A DNA stretch of 64,000 nucleotides from Pseudomonas sp. QS1027 (GTDB lineage Bacteria > Pseudomonadota > Gammaproteobacteria > Pseudomonadales > Pseudomonadaceae), in NCBI RefSeq assembly GCF_002814235.1, contig NZ_PHSU01000017.1:1-64000 (forward strand), read 5' to 3'. The translations under genes were made by a program, and so were the position numbers. Positions 20,143-28,989 of the stretch are shown here, piece by piece; position 1 is the first letter of the stretch, and each line of letters begins with the position of its first letter. Under the pieces are notes generated by a model. That model was not told the DNA's origin. It did no database searches and saw only the letters and a list, made by a program, of their open reading frames with translations.

Positions 20143-20150
20143 ACGCGATC

Positions 20151-20186
20151 CCCTGTAGGAGCCGGCTTGCTGGCTCCTACAGGGGA
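20151..20186. repeat. Truncated REP hairpin
   Basis: CCCCTGTAGGAGCC and GGCTCCTACAGGGG flank a short GGCTTGCT loop, a collapsed form of the REP pairs at 2991 and 12278. It separates the convergent TPR and peptidase genes and may also act as a transcription barrier. Confidence 0.75.
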
Positions 20187-20211
20187 TCGCGGCGTATTCA
20201 AGATCTCGACC

Positions 20212-21222
20212 CTACAGGCCAGCCGGTGCGTCGCGCCGGGCTTCGAAAACACCCCGGGCAATCGCCCGCGCCACGCAATCGGCGGCGGCACTGCCGATGC
20301 AGCCGATCTGCACCTGGCGACGTGGCCCGTCCACCAGTTCGACCGCGCCGGAAGCCATGGCAAATACGGTATCGCCATCAAACGGCAGGTGCGCCGGACG
20401 CACCGCGCGGGCAATACCGTCCTGGGCCATGATCGCCACGCGCTTGCACTCGGCGGTGCTCAACCGGGCATTGCAGGCCACCGCCACCAGCGTGGTATTG
20501 GCCCCGGCCTGCAAGCGGCCCATGGAGTCCAGCCGTGACAATTCCGGCATCGGATCACTGGCGTCCATCGGCGCCCCCGGACGCCCGCCGCCGAACTCTC
20601 CGGCGATCTCCCAGGGCCAGGCCCAGAACGTCTCGCCATCCGGCATATAGACGGAGCCGATCGGGTTGGCGACCACCAGCGCCGCCACCACCAAACCATC
20701 GCCAAGCACCAGCGACGCCGACCCCAGTCCGCCCTTGAGCACCCCGGCCATCGCCCCGCGCCCGGCACCCACCGAGCCCTGGGCAAACGCCTGTGCCGCG
20801 TTCTGCAACGCCTCGAAGCCCAAACGACGATAAGGCGGTTCAAGCCCCCAGCTCTTGTCCCCACCATTGGCCAGATCGTGCAGCACCGCCGCAGGAACAA
20901 TGGGAATCGCCGGCGCACCAGGCTTGAGATGCAGTCCCACTTCCTGCTGTGACAACGCCGCCGCCACCGCATCCGCCGCCCCCAGGCCGAACACCGAACC
21001 GCCGGCAAACACCAGCGCATGCAGCTGCCCGACCATGTTTTCCGGCTCCAGGGCCGCCGACTCGCGCCCGCCCGGACCGCCACCGCGAATATCGACGCTC
21101 GCCGTCCAGGCGCCGTCGGTGCGAATAACCGTCACGCCGGTGTCGACATGCTCATCGGTGGCATGCCCGACGTACACGCCCGGCACATCGGTGAGCAAAT
21201 TGCGGGAACCCGGTTGTGGCAT
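20212..21222 (-). CDS. P1-family (S58/DmpA-like) aminopeptidase
   Basis: A 336-residue N-terminal-nucleophile peptidase of the L-aminopeptidase/D-esterase kind, which self-cleaves to expose a Ser or Thr. NLLTDVPGVYVGHATDEHVDTG is the typical opening, split by GVTVIRTDG, and GGSVFGLGAADAVAAAL is the substrate region. The likely cleavage and nucleophile site is the Thr in GANTTLVAVACNARL; that assignment is by family. The start at 21222 has a good AGGAAG ribosome site; the longer frame would read through the promoter region. A minus-strand sigma-54 promoter (21294-21278) lies about 50 bases upstream. The shared control region with the TonB receptor suggests it trims an imported peptide-like compound. 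Confidence 0.87.
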   Translation of the reverse strand: MPQPGSRNLLTDVPGVYVGHATDEHVDTGVTVIRTDGAWTASVDIRGGGPGGRESAALEPENMVGQLHALVFAGGSVFGLGAADAVAAALSQQEVGLHLKPGAPAIPIVPAAVLHDLANGGDKSWGLEPPYRRLGFEALQNAAQAFAQGSVGAGRGAMAGVLKGGLGSASLVLGDGLVVAALVVANPIGSVYMPDGETFWAWPWEIAGEFGGGRPGAPMDASDPMPELSRLDSMGRLQAGANTTLVAVACNARLSTAECKRVAIMAQDGIARAVRPAHLPFDGDTVFAMASGAVELVDGPRRQVQIGCIGSAAADCVARAIARGVFEARRDAPAGL

Positions 21223-21277
21223 AAAAAACTTCCTGACAAGTAGTTGGCTTCCATAGAGGAGCGTGAACGCAACGGTC

Positions 21278-21294
21278 CAGCAAAGCCTGTGCCA
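21278..21294 (-). promoter_or_regulatory. Sigma-54 promoter for the P1 peptidase gene
   Basis: On the minus strand the sequence is TGGCACAGGCTTTGCTG; GG and GC are ten bases apart. The start of transcription would be near 21268, 46 bases before the ATG. A nearly identical element serves the opposite strand at 21516. Confidence 0.8.
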
Positions 21295-21336
21295 GCGCTC
21301 CCGCACCCGACTTCATTACCTCCCCCGCTTTCACCA

Positions 21337-21484
21337 CTGTTGCTAACTCACCAACGCCCCGGGCGACTGCTGGAAAACCAACAACCGATACCCCCGCACC
21401 TCCCGCCACTGGCGCGCTGTAGAAAAACCAACAGCCTGAATCGCCGCTGCTAGAAAAACACCAATTCCTGTCCGACCAACAACC
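21337..21484. promoter_or_regulatory. Cluster of enhancer-like sites between divergent sigma-54 promoters
   Basis: Within this gene-free stretch are several related sites: CTGTTGCTAACTCACCAAC (21337), CTGCTGGAAAACCAACAACC (21367), GCTGTAGAAAAACCAACAGC (21416), GCTGCTAGAAAAACACCAAT (21446) and CTGTCCGACCAACAACC (21468). Two are near-palindromes with TG(C/T)TGG- or GCTGT-type arms around A-rich centres. They sit 40-200 bases from both sigma-54 promoters, where an enhancer-binding protein would act. The SfnR-like protein at 27893 is the obvious candidate. Confidence 0.6.
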
Positions 21485-21515
21485 TAACTACTTGTTTAAA
21501 AAGGATTTTAAAGAA

Positions 21516-21531
21516 TGGCACAGGCTTTGCT
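21516..21531 (+). promoter_or_regulatory. Sigma-54 promoter for the TonB receptor operon
   Basis: TGGCACAGGCTTTGCT, with GG-N10-GC spacing. The first possible ATG of the receptor frame (21515) overlaps this element, so translation must start further down; a leader of about 150 bases to the ATG at 21692 follows. An ACTACTTGT sequence just upstream (21487) recurs on the other strand at 21236-21244. Confidence 0.8.
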
Positions 21532-21691
21532 GTGCTGCCCTGACCAGAGCTTGAGACCGCAGGCCGCCCCCCGGCCCGGCAACAAGCCGCCACTGACCTC
21601 ACTGGCGACGCCCCCATACCCGTCGCCTCACCCGCCACGATCGCCCCCCACCCGGGCGCAGAGCGGGGACCACACTGGAGCGATTCACATC

Positions 21692-24127
21692 ATGAGTTCA
21701 ACACGCGCCGCCAACCGGCGACCCACCCGCAACACCTTCACCCACAGCCTGCTGTTCCTGGCCGTGTGCGAGGCCCTGAGCTACAGCAGCCTGACCCTGG
21801 CCGCCGACACCACCAGCGATAACCCCCTGGACACCGTGGTGGTCATCGGCAACCGTGGCCAGGCCCGCACCCTGGCCGACAGCCCGGCGCCGGTGGACGT
21901 GATTTCCTCCAAGCAGTTGCTCGCCACCGGCCAGGGCGACCTCACTGCGGCCCTGAACAAGGTGCTGCCCTCGTTGAACCAGCCGACCTCCTCCGGCTTC
22001 GGCTCGACCTCGGTGGTGCGCCCCATCAGCCTGCGCGGCCTCAACGGCGACCAGGTGCTGGTCCTGGTCAACGGCAAGCGCCGCCACAACAGCGCGCTGC
22101 TGAACAACGGCACCTACCTCAACTCCGGCTCGCAACCGGTGGACCTGGACATGATCCCCACCGCCCTGGTGGACCATGTCGAAGTGCTGCGCGACGGCGC
22201 CTCGGCGCAATACGGCTCGGACGCCATCGGCGGCGTGATCAACATCGTGCTCAAGCAGACCGACCACGGCGGCAGCCTCACCACCCGCTACGGCCAGAAC
22301 TTTGAAAACGGCGACGGCGCCACCACCCGGCAAACCGGCGACCTGGGGCTGTCACTGCCCAACGACGGCTTTATCAACCTGGCCCTGGACGTGAAGAAGC
22401 AGAACACCTCCGACCGCTCCGACGATGCGCCCTACACCGACAGCGCCGGCAACACCAGCGAGCGCCATACCTACTACGGCACCGGCCTGCCCCAGGCGCG
22501 CAACTTCAGTTTCGGCTACAACGCCGAGCTGCCGGTGGATGACGCCCTGACCCTGTACTCGTTCTCCACCTACACCCGGCGCAACTCGGAAAAACCCCTG
22601 GCCTTCCACCAGCCGGCGAGCTTCGACGGGATCGCCACGCCGTTCCCGGAGGGCATCGAAGACACCCTGCGGTTTATCGAAAACGACTTCCAGGTGGCCT
22701 TCGGCGGCAAGGGCAAGGCCGCCGGCTGGGACTACGACCTGTCCAGCACCTACGGCCAGGATCATGCCGAGGCCACCCTGCGCCACACCTATAACCTGAG
22801 CTTCGGCCCGGACTCGCCGACCTCGGTCGACACCGGCGCCAAGACCTTCAGCCAATGGACCAACAACCTCGACCTGACCCGCGCCTTCGACCTCGGCCTG
22901 GCCAAGCCGACGCAGATTTCCTGGGGCCTGGAACAACGCTTCGAGAGCTACAAGATCGGCAAGGGCGACTATGACTCCTATGCCCTCGGCGACTTCAGCA
23001 CCGGTGCCAGCGGCGCGCCGATTGCGCCGGGAACCATTTCCGGTGCCGGCACCACTCCGGCCGACGCCGCGGAGAAAAGCCGCACCAGCGTGGCCGGCTA
23101 TGGCGAGATCGGCCAGGACCTGACCGACAAGTGGCACGTCGACCTCGCCGGGCGCTACGAGCACTACAATGACGGTTCGGGTACCACCACCAACGGCAAG
23201 TTCTCCACCCGTTACCAGTTGACCCCGATCCTCGCCGTGCGCGGCACCTTCAGCACCGGCTTCCGCGCGCCGTCGCTGTCGCAGCAGATCTACAGCTCGA
23301 CCTCGCAGACCAGCGTCAACGGCAACCTGTTCGACTACCGCAATGTCGCGGTGGATTCGACGGTGGCCAAGGCCCTCGGCGCCACCACCCTGAAACCGGA
23401 GAAGTCGACCAACATCGGCTTCGGCCTGACCCTGCAACCGATCGACAACGCCAGCGTCACCCTGGATGCCTACCAGATCAAGATCAAGGACCGCATCGCC
23501 CAGACCGGCTACCTGGGCGGCACCCCGCAGATCGAGGCGATCCTCGCGGCGGCCGGGCTGCCGACCAACCAGGCGGTGACCTACTTCACCAACGCCCTCG
23601 ACACCACCACCCGCGGCGTCGACCTGGTCGGCGACTACCGGCAGGACATCGGTGCCTACGGCAACCTGCGCTACACCCTGGGCTTCAACTGGAACACCAC
23701 CGCGATCGATGCCATCCACGCCTCCGACGCCGCCCAGCAGGCCTTGGGCCCGGACGGCGGTTACGACCGCCAGCGCCAGGGCAACCTCAAGTACGGCCTG
23801 CCGGATTCCAAGCTGTTGCTGGGCACGGTCTGGAGCATCGACAAGTTCGAGATCGGCCTGAACCTGACCCGCTACGGCGAGTACACCCAGTACGGCACCG
23901 CGGCGATCTACGACCGCAGTTTCTCGGCGGCCTGGATCACCGACCTGAACGTCGACTACCACCTGACCAAGAGCCTGACCCTCAATGCCGGGGCCAACAA
24001 CGTCTTCAACCTGTACCCGGAACGCACCAACCTGCCCAGTGCCTCGGGTGCCTACCCTTACGGCAACTTCTCGCCCTACGGCACCACGGGCGGCTACTGG
24101 TACACCGGCCTGACCTACAACTTCTGA
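21692..24127 (+). CDS. TonB-dependent outer-membrane receptor
   Basis: An 811-residue outer-membrane importer. A signal peptide (about 16-39, ending near TLAADTT) is followed by a TonB box-like TVVVIGN, a plug domain with RGLNGDQVLVLVNGKRRHN and VLRDGASAQYGSDAIGGVINIV, and a 22-strand barrel whose last strand ends with Phe (WYTGLTYNF). The start at 21692 places the signal peptide normally and lies after the sigma-54 promoter. It is followed by three FMN monooxygenases on the same strand. This context and the regulator point to uptake of an organosulfur compound or sulfur-bearing peptide rather than iron; the ligand is not known. Confidence 0.93.
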   Translation: MSSTRAANRRPTRNTFTHSLLFLAVCEALSYSSLTLAADTTSDNPLDTVVVIGNRGQARTLADSPAPVDVISSKQLLATGQGDLTAALNKVLPSLNQPTSSGFGSTSVVRPISLRGLNGDQVLVLVNGKRRHNSALLNNGTYLNSGSQPVDLDMIPTALVDHVEVLRDGASAQYGSDAIGGVINIVLKQTDHGGSLTTRYGQNFENGDGATTRQTGDLGLSLPNDGFINLALDVKKQNTSDRSDDAPYTDSAGNTSERHTYYGTGLPQARNFSFGYNAELPVDDALTLYSFSTYTRRNSEKPLAFHQPASFDGIATPFPEGIEDTLRFIENDFQVAFGGKGKAAGWDYDLSSTYGQDHAEATLRHTYNLSFGPDSPTSVDTGAKTFSQWTNNLDLTRAFDLGLAKPTQISWGLEQRFESYKIGKGDYDSYALGDFSTGASGAPIAPGTISGAGTTPADAAEKSRTSVAGYGEIGQDLTDKWHVDLAGRYEHYNDGSGTTTNGKFSTRYQLTPILAVRGTFSTGFRAPSLSQQIYSSTSQTSVNGNLFDYRNVAVDSTVAKALGATTLKPEKSTNIGFGLTLQPIDNASVTLDAYQIKIKDRIAQTGYLGGTPQIEAILAAAGLPTNQAVTYFTNALDTTTRGVDLVGDYRQDIGAYGNLRYTLGFNWNTTAIDAIHASDAAQQALGPDGGYDRQRQGNLKYGLPDSKLLLGTVWSIDKFEIGLNLTRYGEYTQYGTAAIYDRSFSAAWITDLNVDYHLTKSLTLNAGANNVFNLYPERTNLPSASGAYPYGNFSPYGTTGGYWYTGLTYNF

Positions 24128-24190
24128 CCCCCTGGCGGCACACCCGGCCCGATGGCCCGGCGCTGCCGCCTTGTTTACCGGGAGCCTGCA

Positions 24191-25519
24191 ATGACCCGTC
24201 GTACCGATCACCTCAAGCTCGGCGCCTTCCTCGCCAACAGCGGCCATCATATCGCCGCCTGGCGCCACCCCCTGGCCCAGGCCGATGCCAGCCTGGATTT
24301 CGAGCACTTCAAGGCAATTGCCGAAACCGCCGAACGCGGCAAGTTCGACGCCCTGTTCGTCGCCGATGTGGTCGCGCTGTGGGGCCATCATCACGACGCC
24401 CTGAGCCGCAGCGCCCGGGCCGAACACTTCGAACCGCTGACCCTGATGTCCGCCCTCGCGGCCGTCACCCGGCATATCGGCCTGATCGCCACCGCCACCA
24501 CCAGCTACAACGAGCCCTACCATATCGCCCGCAAATTCGCCTCCCTCGACCACCTCTCCGGGGGCCGTGCGGCCTGGAACCTGGTGACCTCGGTGGTCTC
24601 CGACGAAGCCTGGAATTTCGGCCGTGAAAACCATATCGACCACGGCGACCGCTATCAGCGCGCCGAGGAGTTCCACGATGTGGTCAAAGGCCTGTGGGAC
24701 AGCTGGGACGATGACGCCTTTGTCCGCGACAAGAGCAGCGGCCAGTACTTCGATCCGGGCAAACTGCACACCCTGAACCACCACGGCGAGCACTTCTCGG
24801 TGCGCGGTCCGCTGAATGTCGCCCGACCGCCCCAGGGCCATCCGGTACTGGTCCAGGCCGGAGCCTCGGAAGCCGGCAAGACCCTCGCGGCGCGGGTGGC
24901 CGAACTGATCTTCGTCGTCCACCACGACCTGGCCGGGGCCCAGGCCTTCTACCAGGATATCAAGGCCCGGGCCGCCGACTTCGGCCGCAACCCGGATCAC
25001 CTCAAGATCCTCCCCGGCGTCACGCCCTTTATCGCCGAGACCCGCGAACAGGCCCAGGCCCTGTTCGAAGAATTCCAGGCGCTGATCGACCCGGTACTCG
25101 GCCTGCGCCTGCTGGCCGATACCCTCGGCGACGATATCGACCTCAGCGCTTACGACCTCGACGGCCCGCTGCCGGAGACACCGGTCGGCCAGCGCGGCAG
25201 TCGCCGGGACAAGGTGCTGGAGCTGGCCCGCAAGGAAAACCTCAGCATTCGCCAGTTGTACCTGCGCCTGGCCGGTGGCAACCCGCTGATCGGGACCCCG
25301 GCGGATATCGCCGACAGCTTCGAGGCCTGGTTCCAGAGCCGGGCCTGCGACGGCTTCAATGTGTTCTTCCCGTACTACCCGGGCGCCATCGAAGGGTTTG
25401 TCGACCAGGTGATACCGTTATTGCAGGAACGCGGGCTGTTCCGTCGCGAATACGAAGGCCGCACCCTGCGGGAAAACCTCGGGCTGCCACGCCCGGCCAA
25501 CCGGTTCAGCCGATCATGA
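24191..25519 (+). CDS. NtaA/DszA-family FMN-dependent monooxygenase
   Basis: A 442-residue flavin monooxygenase of the nitrilotriacetate/dibenzothiophene-sulfone type, which uses FMNH2 supplied by a separate reductase. MTRRTDHLKLGAFL starts the TIM barrel; HLSGGRAAWNLVTS and NFGRENHIDHGDRYQRAEEF are family signatures, and the C-terminal NVFFPYYPGAIEGFVDQVIPLLQERGLFR is also typical. The GGGAGCC ribosome site fits the ATG at 24191. It lies 63 bases after the TonB receptor and probably shares its sigma-54 transcript. It may oxidise an imported sulfur compound. Confidence 0.92.
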   Translation: MTRRTDHLKLGAFLANSGHHIAAWRHPLAQADASLDFEHFKAIAETAERGKFDALFVADVVALWGHHHDALSRSARAEHFEPLTLMSALAAVTRHIGLIATATTSYNEPYHIARKFASLDHLSGGRAAWNLVTSVVSDEAWNFGRENHIDHGDRYQRAEEFHDVVKGLWDSWDDDAFVRDKSSGQYFDPGKLHTLNHHGEHFSVRGPLNVARPPQGHPVLVQAGASEAGKTLAARVAELIFVVHHDLAGAQAFYQDIKARAADFGRNPDHLKILPGVTPFIAETREQAQALFEEFQALIDPVLGLRLLADTLGDDIDLSAYDLDGPLPETPVGQRGSRRDKVLELARKENLSIRQLYLRLAGGNPLIGTPADIADSFEAWFQSRACDGFNVFFPYYPGAIEGFVDQVIPLLQERGLFRREYEGRTLRENLGLPRPANRFSRS

Positions 25520-25594
25520 GCGGCCGGCCCCCCGTCGAGGGTAGGATGGGTTTATTCGGGCGGCGGGTGTGCGCCCCTCTGATGGAGCCCATGC

Positions 25595-26611
25595 ATGGCA
25601 CTTGAGTTCAGTTGGCAGTTGCCGCTGTGCGACACCGACGGTACAACCCCCTGGGCGCACCGCCCCGAGCAGTGGATTCAGCTGGCCCAGGCCGTGGAAT
25701 ACGCCGGCCTCGACGGCCTCTGGGTGCCCGGCGGCGCGCAGTGCGCCGACAGCCTTGGCGTGGCGGCGACCTTGTGCGCCCACACCCGCCGGGTCCACCT
25801 GACAGTCAGCGTACCGCCCGAAGTCATGTTGCCGGCGGCCCTCGCCGCCACCGTGCAAAGCCTGCAATCGATCAGCGCCAATCGCGTGCGCCTGCACCTG
25901 CCCGACGGCGAACAGGGCAGCCTGCGCCAGGTGTTCGGTGAATGGCTCAACCGTGACCAGCGCCATGAACGTATCGGCGAGTACCTGGACATCCTTACGC
26001 GCCTGCTCTCCCCTGACGGCAGCGAGTTCCACTACAACGGGCGCTACTTTCAGCTGGAGAGCGCCGGTGTCGCCCGCCGCCCGCTTCCGGCACCACCGCT
26101 GCTGCTCGACGACTCCCAGGAAAGCGCGCTGATCGCCAGCCATGCCCGAACCTGCCTGCTGCGCAGCCGGGCACCGAACCCGCTGCAACAGGAAATCCAG
26201 CGCTTGCGGGCCGACTCACCGGACCTTGGCTTCGCCTGCCCCTTCGCACTGCTGTTCCGGGACACCGAGGACGAAGCCTGGGAAGCGGCCGCCGCCCGCC
26301 TGGAATCACTGGGAATCAAGCCACCGGACAGCACCCCGTCGCTGCCCAGGCTCACCCGCGAGCACCAGCCGGTGCGGCACTTCGAACTGCACCCGAATCT
26401 CTGGCAACCACGCGCCGACCAACCCGTGTTTATCGTCGGGACGCCGCATCAGGTCGCTACCCGCCTGCAGGAGCTGCACGGCCTGGGCATCGAACAGATC
26501 ATCCTGGTCGGCCAGCCGGCGGTGCATGAAGTCCTGCGCTTCGGCGAACAGATCCTGCCATTGCTTGGCGCCCAAGGCCTGCGCAAGGAGCGCACCCAGC
26601 ATGTCGAATAA
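25595..26611 (+). CDS. LLM-class flavin-dependent oxidoreductase (SsuD-like, short form)
   Basis: A 338-residue luciferase-like monooxygenase. MALEFSWQLPLC begins the first strand; GLDGLWVPGG, HTRRVHLTVSV and an FHYNGRYFQLESA segment match alkanesulfonate monooxygenase relatives. The family cleaves C-S bonds with FMNH2 and O2. It is more divergent than the next gene, and several SsuD positions are changed, so it could act on a different substrate or as a partner subunit. It overlaps the next gene by 11 bases. Confidence 0.87.
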   Translation: MALEFSWQLPLCDTDGTTPWAHRPEQWIQLAQAVEYAGLDGLWVPGGAQCADSLGVAATLCAHTRRVHLTVSVPPEVMLPAALAATVQSLQSISANRVRLHLPDGEQGSLRQVFGEWLNRDQRHERIGEYLDILTRLLSPDGSEFHYNGRYFQLESAGVARRPLPAPPLLLDDSQESALIASHARTCLLRSRAPNPLQQEIQRLRADSPDLGFACPFALLFRDTEDEAWEAAAARLESLGIKPPDSTPSLPRLTREHQPVRHFELHPNLWQPRADQPVFIVGTPHQVATRLQELHGLGIEQIILVGQPAVHEVLRFGEQILPLLGAQGLRKERTQHVE

Positions 26612-27740
26612 TCCACGCCATCCCCTCGAGATCGACTGGTTCCTGCCCACCAATGGCGACGGTCGCCACCTGACCAGCAGCGGCCTGCCCAAGGTCGGGC
26701 TGTTCCAGCAAGGCGAACGGGCACCGACCCTCGATTACCTGCGCCAGATCGTCCGCGCCGCCGAATACGGCGGCTTCGACGCGATCATGGTGCCCACCGC
26801 CAGCGGCTTCGAAGACCCCTGGCTGATCACCGCGGTGCTGGCCCAGGAAGTGCGGCGGCTGAAATTCCTGCTGACCTTGCGCCCGGGCCTGGAACTGCCC
26901 GCCTACACCGCCCACCGCGCCGCGACCCTGCAGTTGCTCAGCGACAACCGCCTGGCCCTGCATGTGGTCAGCGGCTCCAGCCGTTTCGAGCAGCGTTCGC
27001 TGGGGGATTTTCTGGAGCACGATGAACGTTATGCGCGGACCGCCGAGTTTCTCGAAGTGTTCCAGGCCGTCTGGGCGGGCAACGGCCAGCCCCATCACGG
27101 ACGCTACTACCGCAGCGTCAACGCCTCGCCGATTGCCCCTGCGGCGCCCGCGCCGGCGATCTATTTCGGCGGTGCGTCCGAGGCCGCGGAACGGGTCGGC
27201 GCGTCCCATGCACAGACCCACCTGATGTGGTGCGAGCCGCCCTTGCTGATTGCCGAGCGTATCCACCGGATGCGCGAACTGGCGGCGGCCCAGGGGCGAA
27301 CCTTGCGCTTTGGTCTGCGCCTGCATATTTTCGCCGCGCCCACCGACGACGCGGCCTGGGCCCATGTCGAGCGGTTGCTGGCGGAGATTCCCAAGGACGC
27401 CATCGACCGCGCGCAAGTGCAGATGGCCGCGTATGAATCCGTCGGGCAGACGCGCCAGACGCGCCTGGCTGAAGGTCGCGGGCGCGGCGCCCGTGAGCTG
27501 GAGGTGTCGGCCAATCTGTGGGCCGGTGTCGGTCTGGTTCGAGGCGGCGCCGGGACGGCCCTGGTGGGGAGCTATGAACAGGTGGCGGATCGGATCGAGG
27601 AATATCACCAGCTGGGCGTCGACAGTTTTATCCTGTCGGGTTTTCCGCATCTGGAGGAGGCGATTCATCTGGGGGCTGAGTTGTTGCCGCTATTGCGGCG
27701 TATCTCAAGCAGGAGCGTCGAGCAGCGCACGGTCCTGTAG
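26601..27740 (+). CDS. LLM-class flavin-dependent sulfonate monooxygenase (SsuD-like)
   Basis: A 379-residue protein clearly like alkanesulfonate monooxygenase: IDWFLPTNGDGRHL at the start, LRPGLELPAYTAHRAATLQ, LHVVSGSSRFEQRSLGDFLE and HDERYARTAEFLEVF, and GGASEAAERVGASHAQTHLMW. The reaction would be desulfonation to an aldehyde and sulfite. Its start overlaps the preceding monooxygenase, showing translational coupling. No FMN reductase (SsuE) is encoded next to it. Confidence 0.92.
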   Translation: MSNNPRHPLEIDWFLPTNGDGRHLTSSGLPKVGLFQQGERAPTLDYLRQIVRAAEYGGFDAIMVPTASGFEDPWLITAVLAQEVRRLKFLLTLRPGLELPAYTAHRAATLQLLSDNRLALHVVSGSSRFEQRSLGDFLEHDERYARTAEFLEVFQAVWAGNGQPHHGRYYRSVNASPIAPAAPAPAIYFGGASEAAERVGASHAQTHLMWCEPPLLIAERIHRMRELAAAQGRTLRFGLRLHIFAAPTDDAAWAHVERLLAEIPKDAIDRAQVQMAAYESVGQTRQTRLAEGRGRGARELEVSANLWAGVGLVRGGAGTALVGSYEQVADRIEEYHQLGVDSFILSGFPHLEEAIHLGAELLPLLRRISSRSVEQRTVL

Positions 27741-27790
27741 GCGCCCGGATTGGATCTTCGGTCGTATGCAAACTCTCGGTTCGAAATCGT

Positions 27791-27868
27791 CCTGTAGGAG
27801 CCTGGCTTGCCAGCGAAGAGGGCCTTGAGATCGCCACAAGCTTCGCGGGCAAGCCCGGCTCCTACAGG
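27791..27868. repeat. REP palindrome pair
   Basis: CCTGTAGGAGCCTGGCTTGC and the inverted GGGCAAGCCCGGCTCCTACAGG face each other between the converging monooxygenase and regulator genes; slightly diverged from the elements at 2991 and 12278. Confidence 0.8.
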
Positions 27869-27892
27869 TTTGTGGTGTTTTCAAAAAGGGGA

Positions 27893-28972
27893 TCAGGGCT
27901 TGGCGCGGCCCTTGAGCATGCCGTGATTGACCAGCAAGGTGCGCATGGCATTACGGGTAATGCCCAGCAGTTCGGCGGTGCGCAGCTGGTTGAAGCCGCA
28001 AAAGGCAAACGCCTCGCGCACCAGCAGGTCCTCGATATCATGCAACAGGGTTTCCCCCGGCACTTCGAACAGGCGCAGCAACTGCTCGCGAATCACTTCC
28101 TGGGGGACCCGCGACACGCCTGTACTGCTCGCCACATGCCGGCCACTCAAACCTGCGGAAAACTTCAGGTGTTCGGGGCGGATCGGCTTGTCGCCGGCCA
28201 CCAGCAAGGCCAGGTGCACGACGTTTTCCAGCTCGCGGATATTCCCCGGCCAGGGGTAGTCGAGTAGCGCCTGGGTGGCCGCCTCGGAGAGCATCGGCTC
28301 GGCAATCTTCAGCCGTTGGCTGTAGATTTTTCGAAAATGTTCAACCAGCGGCAGGATGTCCAGCGGGCGCTCACGCAAAGGCAGGACCTGCACCTGGGCC
28401 ACGTTGATCCGATAAAACAGGTCGAGACGGAAATTACCCGCCTCCACCGCCTGTTCCAGGTCGATGTTGGTCGCCGTCACCAGGCGGATATTGATCTTGA
28501 TCGGCTTGCGCGAACCGACGCGCACGATCTCCTGCTCCTGCAGGGCACGCAGCAACTTGACCTGCAACGGCAGCGGCAGATCGCCAATCTCGTCGAGAAA
28601 CAAGGTGCCGCCATCGGCCTCTTCGAACCAGCCGACCCGACGCCCTACCGCACCGGAAAACGCCCCGGCTTCATGGCCGAAGAATTCGCTTTCGGCGAGG
28701 GTCTCGCTGATGGCGCCGCAGTTCACCGCGACAAAAGCCCCGGCCCGCCCACTGGAAGAATGAATGTAGCGCGCCACCAGCTCCTTGCCGGTGCCGGTTT
28801 CGCCATTGATCAGCACCGGCGCGTCGCTGGGGCCGACCCGCTGCAGATAGTCGAGCAACTGTCGCGAGCGCGGGTCGGCGAAGACCAGCGCCTTGGCCCG
28901 TATCGACAACGAATCCTTGTCGCCCCGGGGCAAGGTCAGGATCGGACTGGGCAGCCCTTCAAGCGTGCTCAT
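27893..28972 (-). CDS. sfnR: Sigma-54-dependent enhancer-binding protein, SfnR-like
   Basis: A 359-residue activator made almost only of the AAA+ domain (about 20-260) and a C-terminal Fis-type helix-turn-helix (about 315-355, NQLRTAELLGITRNAMRTLL). Walker A is GETGTGKE, Walker B LFLDEIGDL. There is no N-terminal sensory domain, as in SfnR and PspF. The sigma-54 contact loop reads GAFSGA instead of the usual GAFTGA. It lies at the end of a cluster with four sigma-54 promoters and is the natural candidate to act on the sites at 18.5 and 21.4 kb. SfnR in P. putida activates dimethyl sulfone use; identity of this copy with SfnR is by similarity and context, so the symbol is tentative. Confidence 0.88.
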   Translation of the reverse strand: MSTLEGLPSPILTLPRGDKDSLSIRAKALVFADPRSRQLLDYLQRVGPSDAPVLINGETGTGKELVARYIHSSSGRAGAFVAVNCGAISETLAESEFFGHEAGAFSGAVGRRVGWFEEADGGTLFLDEIGDLPLPLQVKLLRALQEQEIVRVGSRKPIKINIRLVTATNIDLEQAVEAGNFRLDLFYRINVAQVQVLPLRERPLDILPLVEHFRKIYSQRLKIAEPMLSEAATQALLDYPWPGNIRELENVVHLALLVAGDKPIRPEHLKFSAGLSGRHVASSTGVSRVPQEVIREQLLRLFEVPGETLLHDIEDLLVREAFAFCGFNQLRTAELLGITRNAMRTLLVNHGMLKGRAKP

Positions 28973-28989
28973 GAACAGGGACCGCTGCG

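Noticed and set aside
21515..21691. Upstream extension of the TonB receptor frame
   Set aside because: It would start inside the sigma-54 promoter and put 59 non-signal-like, Pro-rich residues before the signal peptide.
22352..25000. Minus-strand open frame of 882 codons opposite the TonB receptor and monooxygenase
   Set aside because: Val-, Gly- and Ala-rich shadow of two well-supported genes with no domain pattern.
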